Below are positions 32,108 to 42,459 of a stretch of DNA of 64,000 bases, in pieces. Within the stretch, counting starts at the first letter, position 1; the number at the start of each line of letters is the position of its first letter. This DNA comes from Taudactylus pleione (lineage: Eukaryota; Chordata; Amphibia; Anura; Myobatrachidae): assembly GCA_031769625.1 (NCBI GenBank), contig JAUIMM010000576.1, positions 62,001 to 126,000 on the forward strand. The letters are read 5' to 3'. Both the position numbers and the translations under genes were made by a program. The notes under the pieces were generated by a model. The model made no database searches and was not told where the DNA came from. It worked only from the letters and a program-made list of their open reading frames with translations.

Positions 32108-32635
32108 GGGCCTGAATCAGAGCCGCTTGCTCTGACAGAGCGCTCGCTCTGAATCAGGGCCGGACTTTTTTATTTTTGTAGTGGCCTCTCGGCCGCTCGC
32201 ATAGATGTGGGTTACCACCCACAGCTATAGCGAGCGGCCATGATGATGGTCGCGATGGTCAAGATGAGACCCTTGTGGTAGGGTCTCGTTCATCGCAAGC
32301 CCCAGAGAGCTTTCGGCTCTAACAGAGCCAGAAGTTCTCCCATTGACATCACTTGTGATGTCAGTGGGGCCGCCCCCAAACGGCAGGCGTTCTCATGGGA
32401 ACGCCTCCATTTGGGCAGCCATCCCCCCAGCCCGCCCAACAAAGGGGGCGAGTTGTCACTCAACATCGACAGCTCGCCCCCTTTGGTGCGAGACCCGGAG
32501 CGACGGAGTGCTCGTCGCTAGCCGGGTCTCGCGCATGTGCACGACGGAGCCGGCTCCGTCGTGCGCATGTGCTGTGGGCCACCATCGACCCGGTTGCGGG
32601 CGCTCAGCGCTTGCGACTGGGTCTGAATCAGGCCC
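32108..32635 (+). mobile_element. Harbinger-like hairpin-chain MITE, B type, diverged (528 bp)
   Basis: Ends GGGCCTGAATCAGAGCC and GGGTCTGAATCAGGCCC; the flanks AGA and AGC agree at 2 of 3. Hairpins follow the order of the 30525 copy, but the central palindrome (32339-32368) has mismatches, marking an older copy. Confidence 0.8.
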
Positions 32636-32784
32636 AGCGTGTGGAGAGCTGCCCCTAAACATGAAGTTGCAGAGACGCCTGATACAGGGAGCATCCTGCT
32701 GCTACTTACTTTTTGCTGCCTTCGAACAGGTCATCTTCCCCTCCACCTCCTCCTCAAGTGCCCTTTCCTCAGTGCCCCACTCTA

Positions 32785-33144
32785 GGGATGGCCATCAACC
32801 ATTGAAGGCTAACACCCATCAATGGTTAACCACCTATGGCCGATGGTTTTGCCATCGATGGCGGAGATCCAATGGTCCACCACCATCAATGGTACAGAGC
32901 TAAGCAATGGGTTTTTTTTCCTCCATGTCCTGGAACATGGAGCTTAGCTTTACTTCCATAGACAGCCCCGGAAGCCTCGTCCCCACTCCCTGACTGGCAC
33001 GCTGCCCAGCCAGTAGTAAAACAGGGATGACCATCAGTGGATGAAACCATTGGTTCACAGCTAATGGTTTCAGAAAACTGATGTCAACCACCAATTGTAC
33101 CATCTATGGCGACCATTGATGGTTAACCTACCAATGACCATCCC
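32785..33144. mobile_element. TA-flanked MITE, GGGATGGCCATC type (360 bp)
   Basis: Starts GGGATGGCCATCAACCATTG after TA (32783-32784) and ends CCAATGACCATCCC before TA (33145-33146), which fits Tc1/mariner-type targets. It contains many CCATTGATGGT-like inverted words and is related to the element at 59851. Confidence 0.7.
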
Positions 33145-33175
33145 TACTTCTCTCTCCCCTGACTGCTGAAACACA

Positions 33176-33650
33176 GGGGGTCATTCAGACCCGCTCGCGA
33201 GCGCAGGACACTCGCAAGCGGGTTAATGTTCCCCCACTGTGCATGCGCACGACAGAGGGAGCTCCGTCGTGCGCATGCGCGAGACCCAGCGAGCGACGGG
33301 CTCCATCGCTCTGGGTCTCGCACCAAAGGGGGCGTGCTGTCGATGTTGATTGACAGCACGCCCCCTTTGGTGGGCGTGCCGGGGGCGTGCCTGCCAGACG
33401 GAGGCGTTCACATGGGAGCCAAAATCACTCCTGGGCTTGCGGCAGCGAGACCCTACCGCAGGGTCTCCGTCGCAAGCCCGATGGTCGCGATGGTCAAGAC
33501 CATCGCGACCATCACCATGGACGCTCGCTTATGCTGTGGGTGGTCACCCACAGCTATGCGAGCGGCCAGGAGGCCGCTCCATTTTCATGGAGGAGGGCAC
33601 TGATTCAGAGCGAGCGCTCTGGTCAGAGCGTTCGGCTTTGAATCAGGCCC
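33176..33650 (-). mobile_element. Harbinger-like hairpin-chain MITE, B type, internally deleted (475 bp)
   Basis: Ends GGGGGTCATTCAGACCC and GGCTTTGAATCAGGCCC with the ACA duplication (33173-33175, 33651-33653). It is inverted relative to 30525. The block that holds the 30-bp palindrome in other copies is missing at about 33405-33420, which accounts for the shorter length. Confidence 0.83.
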
Positions 33651-33653
33651 ACA

Positions 33654-34532
33654 GTCTCTGTTAGCACCAAGCTGGCACCACATTCAAGAATTTTGTGTTG
33701 TGAAAATGGGTGTACACCGATCAGCAGACCAAGGAACACATCTTCCCCCGTTATTCTGTTGTATTACATTCGCTGCCTCAATGGTTGGTGCAGATTTTGC
33801 CACCCATGTACTAATCTATGTACTTGCCATCTAAGTACTGTATACCAACAGGCACAGATGTTTTCTCTGAGCGGTATCAGGATAAATCAGTGTCTGAGAG
33901 GCTGAATGCGCCCGTTATACGACTACAGACATGTAACATTGCTGATTGGTGCCCTTACGTTCCATGTGACTGTCCTCATTCGCCAGTCTGCCGCTATTTG
34001 GTGATCAACTCACGAAAGAATGAGTTGGCTTTTTGTCTTTGAAATACACCTTTCTCTAATAACTAAGTAAGTAAATATGAAAGACATTATGGGCTAGATT
34101 TACTAAAGTGTGCGATTTGAGAAAACCCAAATATTTTGGTTTGCATTTTAGAAACCGCGCAATTTACTAAAAAAATCATAGTTTTCCAAAGCACCACATT
34201 AGTAATCAAATGATATTGCCTCCATGACATAATTCACGCGTAATATTGCCCTCAGCATGTTAATAAAATAATAGAATAATCTGCCCCTCTGATAAATATT
34301 AATGGGCTTTGCCCCTCAATAAACAGATAACGATTGTCCTCATAGTAAGTGCGCTGTGCCTCCTCCTGTGCCTCCTCCTGTACTGATGGGTGTGCTATGT
34401 TAGGTCAAAGTAACGTCCCTGGTGGCCCAGCGGTCACTTCCCTGGTCCTGGTGGCAGCGGTGTCTCCAGCATCCTCTTCCAGGTCCTGGCTATCATGTGA
34501 CCGTCAGTTCTGGGGGGAGTGATAAGTATACT
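33654..34532. other. Intergenic; GGGCTAGATTTACTAA repeat at 34091
   Basis: No gene. GGGCTAGATTTACTAAAGTG at 34091, with TTTAGAAACCGCGCAATTTACTA-like inverted words, looks like a small foldback repeat whose right end is unclear. 34430-34530 is CCTGGTCCTGG-rich. Confidence 0.3.
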
Positions 34533-35503
34533 CACCCTAACCCTAGTGTCCAATGCTAAATCCCCCCCCTCCCTGCAGCCTAACCATAACTTCCCCCTGC
34601 AGCCTAACCCTAACATCCCCCTGCAGCCTAACCCTAACTTCCCCCAGCAGCCTGACCCTAACCTCCCCCCGCAGCCTAACCCTAACTTCCCCCCGCAGCC
34701 TGACCCTAACCCCCCCCGCAGCCCAACCCTAACCTCCCCCCTGCAGTCTAACCCTAACTTCCCCCCGCAGCCTAACCCTAACTTCCCCCTGCAGCCTAAC
34801 CCTAACTTCCCCCTGCAGCCTAACCCTAACCCCCCCGCAGCCAAACCCTAACTTCCCCCTGCAGCCTAATCCTAACTTCCCCCCGCAGCCTAACCCTAAC
34901 TTCCCCCTGCAGCCTAACCCTAACTTCCCCCCGCAGCCTAACCCTAACTTCCCCCTGCAGCCTAACCATAACCCCCCCCCCGCAGCCAAACCCTAACTTC
35001 CCCCTGTAGCCTGACCCTAACCTCCCCCCTGCAACCTAGCCCTAACTTCCCCCTGCAGCCTAACCCTAACCTCCCCCTGTAGCCTAGCCCTAACCTCCCC
35101 CTGTAGCCTAACCTCCCCCTGTAGCCTAACCCTAACCTCCCCCCTGCAGCCTAACCCTAACTTCCCCCTGCAGCCTAACCCTAACTTCCCCCTGCAGCCT
35201 AACCCTAACCTCCCCCTGTAGCCTAACCTCCCCCTGTAGCCTAACCCTAACCTCCCCCCTGCAGCCTAACCCTAACTTCCCCCTGCAGCCTAACCCTAAC
35301 TTCCCCCTGCAGCCTAATCCTAACCTCCCCCTGTAGCCTAACCCTAACCTCCCCCCTGCAGCCTAACCCTAACTTCCCCCTGCAGCCTAACCCTAACCTC
35401 CCCCTGTAGCCTAACCCTAACTTCCCCCTGCAGCCCAACCCTAACCTTCCCCTGTAGCCTAACCTCCCCCTGTAGCCTAACCTCCCCCTGTAGCCTAGCC
35501 CTC
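34533..35503. repeat. CCCTAA-containing 24-bp minisatellite, about 1 kb
   Basis: Tandem CCTAACCCTAACTTCCCCCT plus GCAG, with variants (CTCCCCCTGTAG, truncated units). Every unit contains CTAACCCTAA, a telomere-like phrase, followed by a C-run, so the minus strand is G-rich and could form G-quadruplexes. Proline-rich plus frames and glycine/leucine-rich minus frames are artefacts. Confidence 0.93.
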
Positions 35504-35970
35504 CTGGCAGCACCTAATTGTTGGTATTCTGAGTGTGTCAGCTTGGTCACATGCTGATTGGCTGATAGTTGTGCCAGCTTTTCCAGCATGTTTTACCCCT
35601 CTGTGGTTTTGCAGATTTGAAAGTGCCGGTTTAAATAGTTTAAACTGGCGGTTTAAATAGTTGCCTCCAATTCACTGGACAATAATTCAATAGTTTGGAG
35701 GTGAAATCTATCGGCCATGTGTGTAGGTTTGAAACCTCAATTTTTTGTAAATTTTACCATAGGCCTAAATACAAACCATTGTGCATTTCAGCAATTAGTA
35801 CACATGGTTTATACAAATAGTGATACTGTAGTCAGGAAGTCACAGCTTCACTCTCAGCTATGACCTGGAAGAACCCCTATAATGCAGATTTAGGGTGTTG
35901 GACATTACATTTTGAAAATAACATTACTGAAAGTTGACATGTCGGTGATGTAGCCATCACTGTACTTTTC
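35504..35970. other. Intergenic, nothing recognised
   Basis: A small local repeat, GGTTTAAATAGTTTAAACTG and GGCGGTTTAAATAGTTG, occurs at 35628-35662. No gene. Confidence 0.3.
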
Positions 35971-37768
35971 CTAACCATGTCTGTATTCACCGGCAATAAT
36001 CATGTCAGTATTCACCGGCAATAACCATGTCTGTATTCACCGGCAATAACCATGTCTGTATTCACCGGCAATAATCATGTCTGTATTCACCGGCAATAAC
36101 AACCATGCCTGTATTCACCGGCAATAACCATGCCTGTATTCACCGGCAATAACCATGTCTGTATTCACCGGCAATAATCATGTCTGTATTCACTGGCAAT
36201 AATCATGTCTGTATTCACCGGCCATAACCATGTCTGTATTCACCGGCAATAATCATGTCTGTATTCACCGGCAATAATCATGTCTGTATTCACCGGCAAT
36301 AACCATGTCTGTATTCACTGGCAATAATCATGTCTGTATTCACCGGCAATAACCATGTCTGTATTCACCGGCAATAACAACCATGCCTGTATTCACCGGC
36401 AATAACCATGCCTGTATTCACCGGCAATAACCATGCCTGTATTCACAGGCAATAACCATGCCTGTATTCACCGGCAATAATCATGTCTGTTTTCACCGGC
36501 AATAACCATGTCTGCATTCACCGGCAATAACCATGCCTGTATTCACCGGCAATAACCATGTCTGTATTCACCGGCAATAACCATGTCTGTATTCACCGGC
36601 AATAATCATGTCTGTATTCACCGGCAATAATCATGTCTGTATTCACCGGCAATAACAACCATGCCTGTATTCACCGGCAATAACCATGCCTGTATTCACC
36701 GGCAATAACCATGCCTGTTTTCACCGGCAATAACCATGTCTGTATTCACCGGCAATAACCATGCGTGTTTTCACCGGCAATAACCATGTCTGTATTCACC
36801 GGCAATAACCATGTCTGTATTCACCAGCAATAATCATGTCTGTATTCACCGGCAATAACCATGTCTGTATTCACCGGCAATAACAACCATGTCTGTATTC
36901 ACCGGCAATAACCATGTCTGTATTCACCAGCAATAATCATGTCTGTATTCACCAGCAATAATCATGTCTGTATTCACCGGCAGTTACCAATGTCTGTATT
37001 CCTAGGCAATAACCATGTCTGTATTCACCGGCAATAACCATGTCTGTATTCACCGGCAATAACCATGTCTGTATTCACCGGCAATAATCATGTCTGTATT
37101 CACCGGCAATAACAACCATGCCTGTATTCACCGGCAATAACCATGCCTGTATTCACCGGCAATAACCATGCCTGTTTTCACCGGCAATAACCATGTCTGT
37201 ATTCACCGGCAATAACCATGCCTGTTTTCACCGGCAATAACCATGTCTGTATTCACCGGCAATAACCATGTCTGTATTCACCAGCAATAATCATGTCTGT
37301 ATTCACCGGCAATAACCATGTCTGTATTCACCGGCAATAACAACCATGCCTGTATTCACCGGCAATAACCATGCCTGTATTCACCGGCAATAACCATGCC
37401 TGTTTTCACCAGCAATAACCATGTCTGTATTCACCGGCAATAACCATGCCTGTTTTCACCTAAAATAACCATGTCTGTATTCACCGGCAATAACCATGTC
37501 TGTATTCACCAGCAATAATCATGTCTGTATTCACCGGCAATAATCATGTCTGTATTCACCGGCAATAACAACCATGCCTGTATTCACCGGCAATAACCAT
37601 GTCTGTATTCACCGGCAATACCCATGTCTGTATTCACCGGCAATAACCATGCCTGTATTCACCGGCAGTTACCAATGTCTGTATTCCTAGGCAATAACCA
37701 TGTCTGCATTCCTCGGCAATAATCATGTCTGTATTCACCGGCAATAATCATGTCTGTATTCATCGGCA
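35971..37768. repeat. 25-bp minisatellite with higher-order structure, 1.8 kb
   Basis: About 72 units reading AATAACCATGTCTGTATTCA plus CCGGC, with C/T, TGTC/TGCC and ATTC/TTTC variants. A 28-bp variant containing AACAACC occurs at about 36096, 36373, 36653, 36881, 37110, 37339 and 37566. The spacing is about 278 (11 units plus 3) then about 228 (9 units plus 3), so the array grew by copying blocks. Confidence 0.95.
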
Positions 37769-38025
37769 ATACTGTATTGACCATAATTGTTAATAGACTG
37801 AGGTGCTCCCATCCTTAGCAGTAAGAGTAGATCAGATGGACTAGGAATATTTATAGATCCACAATGTAGTTTAGGTTTGGAAGACTGTACTGGCTACAGC
37901 CCGGTAGTTGTTATTATGAGTTTAACAAGATTATTAGAGGATTCACATAAACAAACTAAAGAATAGAAGCAAATCTAATGTATGCAATTGGGTGGGAATA
38001 GCCGATAGATGTCAATCCCAAGGGG

Positions 38026-38194
38026 GAGAATTTACGAAGCAGCGGCTTAGCTTCCCGGCGGATTGCAGGTGAATTTTTTAAATGGTACTCGGAGTTGGTG
38101 TAAAGCCTTGCGTGGTCTACCTTGACTTCAGGTGCCGTTTTAAATATGTACCCGCAATCCGCCGGGAAGCTAAGCCGCTGCTTTGTAAATTCTC
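38026..38194. mobile_element. Foldback MITE (169 bp)
   Basis: The left arm GAGAATTTACGAAGCAGCGG with CTTAGCTTCCCGGCGGATTG pairs with the right arm ending TTTGTAAATTCTC. Arms are about 43 bp with few mismatches. 37769-38025 before it shows nothing recognisable. Confidence 0.75.
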
Positions 38195-38221
38195 AGAAAT
38201 GGACAACACTAAAGGGACAAT

Positions 38222-39259
38222 TATACCTTTTTTACACCAGAGCTAAAACCCAGGTTATAGCAGGGTTAAGATGGGTAGCGCCTTGGTGTAAAAGGGTAAA
38301 GGGTTGGATTCCTGGGTGGAGTGACCCGGCAATCCAACCCAGGTAACTTGCACGGTTTAACACAGGAATAACCCGTGAAACCCTGCAGTATAAACGGCGC
38401 GTTCCGGGTCACGATGACCTGGAGCGCGCGCGCATGGCGGCCGATTGGTCCGGCTTCAGTGGCGCTTGGAGATGACGTCATTTCCAAGCGTTCACTTCAA
38501 CGCCGGAAAAGCCGGGTCAATGCAGAGCCGGCTCTGGTGTGAACGGCGCCAACTCAGGAATATCCTGGGTCAGTGCTGCGGAAATTCTGGGTTTGATCTG
38601 GGTTGGAACTCTGGGCCTGATTCAGAGCCGCTCGTAAGCGGCCGCTCGTTCGTTCCTACCGATGTTCGCAAAACTGCGCATGCGTACGGATTTTAATACG
38701 CATGCGCGAACCAGTCAGTGCGGCCGAAAATCGTGTACTCGCTAAATAGCGAATGCCTGCTATTTTGAGTGACAGGATAAGGCGTATGTGGGTGATAACA
38801 GGGGAAGGTGCTTGAAAACGGGGAGTGGAGATCCGAACGCAGGCGTGCTTAAAGGTCAAAACGGGCGTTTTAAGGGTGTGCATAATTAGCAAAGCAGCGT
38901 CATTGACCACGTCACTGGGCTGTTTTATAGTCAGAACAGCTCGCATGATTGTGGTAGGAAAAACCAACCACAAGAATAGCGAGCAGTTCAGAAGCCTTTC
39001 GATGTACTCGATTAATCTAATAAATAGCGGAGATGACGTATGATGCGAGCGGCCAGGGGGCGTTTTTTTCAAAATTACGTTCGCATGTTTTGTTCGCTTG
39101 TTCAGACATAGAGGCGTGAACAGACCGTAAAGAGCGAACGGTTCATTTAAATAGCCACCCCTTTTTCTGAACGAGCGAGCGCAAATAGCGTCCGGCTCTG
39201 AATCAGGCCCTCTGTTCCAACTCCGGGTCAGACCCGGAATGTCAGTGTAAAAGTGGTAT
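38222..39259. mobile_element. MITE interrupted by a Harbinger-like MITE
   Basis: The outer ends ATACCTTTTTTACAC (left) and, reverse complemented, ATACCACTTTTACAC (right) match at 13 of 15. The body is rich in GGGTTAAGATGGG, ACCCGGCAATCCAACCC and GGGTCAGACCCGG words. The A-type MITE 38613-39210 is inserted inside it, so this element is the older one. Confidence 0.65.
38613..39210. mobile_element. Harbinger-like MITE, A type (598 bp)
   Basis: Ends GGGCCTGATTCAGAGCC and GGCTCTGAATCAGGCCC with TCT at 38610-38612 and 39211-39213. Very similar to the copy at 62075 (CGCTCGTAAGCGGCCGCTCG at the left end, ACTGCGCATGCGTACGG). Nested in the 38222-39259 element. Confidence 0.88.
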
Positions 39260-39476
39260 CACAAAGATGAGGCCCTTGTCCACAAACCACCTCTATACAT
39301 CATGTAAGCTTGTGGTTCCTGCCGCATTGAGCTCGTACAGCACAAGGTGGAACCGGCGACAAGCATCATTGTCTGGGGGCTGTGATATTGGTGCCCCAGC
39401 TCACACTCCTAACCCCCGCCGGAAGTCATTGTACATTGCATCGTACATGTTATCACTTATGATACATAAGGCTTGC

Positions 39477-39477
39477 G

Positions 39478-39505
<28 letters not shown>
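39477..39505. repeat. TA microsatellite
   Basis: About 14 TA dinucleotides. Confidence 0.95.
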
Positions 39506-39512
<7 letters not shown>

Positions 39513-40776
39513 TCTTACAGAACTTTTCAAGATTGAATTAGGAAAATGACTTCAATTTTGATTTAAACTCTTTATTTTTCCAAAGTACCAAGTTGCTGAC
39601 AGCTGATCGCCTCAAGGTGACTTTTAAAATAAAAAAGCATGACTGAAGTTAATATCAGATTCAGTTTTCCAAGGAAAAAAACTCAGATACACGGTGACAA
39701 CTACGGGTTATATTTAAATGTCTGTCTTCTTTCCCACCCCAGTCCCCTGGAAACCCATTGTCATCGCCAATTAAAACTAAATAAGTTCTCAACCTGGTAA
39801 TTAAAAAGTTGACTGACGCTCAGTAAAAAGTGCCAAACAGTTGATTTACTTGATTGACTCTTTTTAAATGCATTAACGAGTTCAACATTCAGTTTTGTCT
39901 ATTTGATGCCAATTTGCCAGATAAAACGGATCTGCCCGCCCTGTGGATTCTCATTCGTTAGCGATATATTGTAAATCACAGTCATACAAAGAGAGTAATT
40001 AGCTTTTACAAGTTGGTTCATAGTATAACTTTTGTAACTTTGTAAAGGCAAAAAGTAAGTCTCGCCCCTCGCACCTCTACGAAGATCTCACTCTTCATTT
40101 TCATCATAATTACCCCTTGATTGGGGGCTAAACTCTCTATGCAGCAGTCAAGAGGAAATCATTATCTTTTTATCATATCCAAAGGGAATTAATTCCACTT
40201 GTTTACTGATATGTGTGTGAGACTGAGGGAAATGGTTTCTAATTAGCATATCTGAAATAATTATTGGTCTATGTGGAATCATAATTAATGCATTACGAAG
40301 AATTTACAATGTGTTGAGGCAAAATATATTAGCATAAACAAGCTTGTTTTAGTTGCTGCGTGTTTGGCAGTATGTCTTCTGTTCTACGGGAAGAGATGAC
40401 ATGCCATTAATTTCCTAAATTCTGAGCTGAAGGAAGGAACAGGCAACAACAAGACCAATCGCCTGACGAACAAGTTTACGAGCTAGTACTTATCGCTTTT
40501 GATGAGCAAGTATACATCTATCGGAAATCATATACATTGTGTATACTCTTGTGTTCCCTGACAGCCACTCACTGCTTTATAAGTGCAGAACATCATCTGA
40601 CTAGGACGTACAAGGGTTTCTCTTTCTTAGAAAATGCTAAGTGCTGTTGTTGAATATGACGCCTGTTTTGCTTTTCGTTTGTCTGTATGCTCGTTATAAA
40701 CGTCTATATGGCATGGTTCCTCGAACCTGGCCCCGAAGCAGGTCATCTTAGGACAATTTCATTAGTGGGAACAGGT
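39506..40776. other. Repeat-free AT-rich island, candidate conserved noncoding element
   Basis: The longest complex stretch without repeats in the right half. It has many homeodomain-type cores: GAGTAATTAGCTTTTAC, TTCTAATTAGCATATC, CATAATTAATGCATTACG, CCAATTAAAACTAAATAAG, GGTAATTAAAAAGTTGAC. No open frame over 60 codons. The appearance matches developmental enhancer-type DNA, but only cross-species alignment can show conservation. 39260-39476 shows nothing particular. Confidence 0.35.
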
Positions 40777-40784
40777 AACGTAAT

Positions 40785-42278
40785 CAGGGCCGGTGCAAGG
40801 TTTCTTGGCACCCTAGGCATAGCTGCAGCCTAGCGCCCCTCCCTCGGATAACTACACATAACTACCAATGCAGTGCCCCCAGTAGTGGTCCCCCTATGCA
40901 GTGCCCCCAGTAGTGCCCCTTATATAGTGACCCTTATACAGTGCCACCAGTAGTGGTCCACCCTATGCAGTGCCCCTTATACAGTGTCCCCAGTAGTGGT
41001 CTCCCCTATGCAGTGCCTCTTATACAGTGTCCCCAGTAGTGGTCTTCCCTATGCAGTGCCCCCAGTATTGGTCTCCCCTATGCATTGCCCCTTATACAGT
41101 GTCCCCAGTAGTGGTCTCCCCAATGCAATACCCCCAGTATTGGTCTCCCCTATGCAGTGCCCCTTATACATTGCCCCCAGTAGTGCTCTCACCTATGCAG
41201 TGCCCCTTATACATTACCCCCAGTAGTGCTCTCCCCTATGCAGTGCCTCTTATACAGTGTCCCCAGTAGTGGTCTTCCCTATGCAGTGCCCCCAGTATTG
41301 GTCTCCCCTATGCAGTGCCCCTTATGCATTGCCACCAGTAGTGCTCTCCCCTATGCAGTGTCCCTTATATAGTGCCCCCAGTAGTGCTCTCCCCTATGCA
41401 GTGCCCCTTATATAGTGCCCCCAGTAGTGCTCTCCCCTATGCAGTGCCCCTTATATAGTGCCCCCAGTAGTGCTCTCCCATATGCAGTGCCCCTTACACA
41501 CAGACAACAACAAATAACAGAAAACTTACCTGAATCCCCGCTACTGCGTCCGCCACTGTCCGCTCCTCCGTCCTCCCACTCGGCACTATGGGAGAGATGT
41601 CATGATGTCTCTCCCACCACCCACTGCGGGAGCCGGAAGGCGGAGCTCATGAGTGAGCTCCGGCAATGATCGCAGCAGCCAATGAGAGTCTGTCTGACTC
41701 TGATTGGCTGCTAAAACAAACACAGTACGAGTGTACTACCTGGCGCCGGTGTGTTTGTTGCTGTGTAGTGTGGACCGCACTCTACACACTACACTGACTG
41801 GGACCACGGACATGTTTTTTTTTTCTAGACCCAGTGGCGCCCTCCAGTGGCCGGCACTCACGGCAGTTGCCAGAGGCCTATTTCACACTTGCCGGTTTTG
41901 ACCGGGCGGCAAAAGGCCGCCCGATTTTTTACTGGTGTGAAAAATAGTGGTGGCTGAAAGCAGATGCCTTCTTTCACACAGCACGGGCACGGCACGGTCG
42001 CCGTGTTACAGCCAGGAATATCCACTGTGCAGGACGGCTGCCGTGCCGTATCCGTCCCGTCCCTGCACGCCAGTGGTGTATAGGAAACGATGTGCAGCAG
42101 CTGTGCATGCCCAATAGATTAAAAACAAACACATTGAAAACGGCTCAAAGCCGCTGCTTGTGAAAGTCACCGAATGCCTGAAAGAACCCAGCCGGCTACC
42201 GCCTGTATCTTGCCTAGCCGGTCAAAACCGGCAACTGTGAAATAGGCCTAAAGCTGCCCAATGGTAGCGCCGGCCCTG
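40785..42278 (-). mobile_element. hAT nonautonomous element, complete (1494 bp)
   Basis: The left end CAGGGCCGGTGC and the right end (reverse complement CAGGGCCGGCGC) match at 11 of 12. The flanking octamers AACGTAAT (40777-40784) and AGCGTAAT (42279-42286) match at 7 of 8. Interior: a degenerate CAGTGCCCCCAGTAGTGGTC array (40860-41490), ACTTACCTGAATCCCC (41524), GAGAGATGTCATGATGTCTC, GTGAGCTCC, and an inverted CCAAT pair (41678-41712). Read on the minus strand this resembles a CCAAT promoter, GC-rich first exon and a CAG/GTAAGT splice donor of a deleted autonomous element (inference). A further foldback element is nested at 41875-42250. No transposase remains. Confidence 0.85.
41875..42250. 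mobile_element. Foldback MITE nested in the hAT element
   Basis: The left arm AGGCCTATTTCACACTTGCC followed by GGTTTTGACC pairs with the right arm GGTCAAAACCGGCAACTGTG followed by AAATAGGCCT, with one mismatch over about 30 bp. The interior has further inverted GGCGGCAAAAGGCCGCC. It lies inside 40785-42278 and is therefore younger. Confidence 0.75.
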
Positions 42279-42459
42279 AGCGTAATTACTGACCAGTGAG
42301 ATGATTCCCATACACATGATTAATTCCACAATACTTCAACTGGCGGAGGTACCTGAGAAGGGGAGTGATTAGGAGTCTATGCCGCATCCCTTAATTTCTA
42401 AAAAAGTACATAAAAATGTGCAGATTCACCGAGGCCGTTCATTATATGAGTAATGTACG

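Noticed and set aside
34519..34851. Proline-rich 110-residue plus frame and Gly/Leu-rich minus frames
   Set aside because: Products of the CCCTAA-type 24-bp minisatellite in both directions.
35971..37768. CRISPR-like array (regular 25-bp repeats)
   Set aside because: Units are contiguous with no unique spacers, and the context is a vertebrate genome; it is a minisatellite. The same reasoning applies to 42460-53003.
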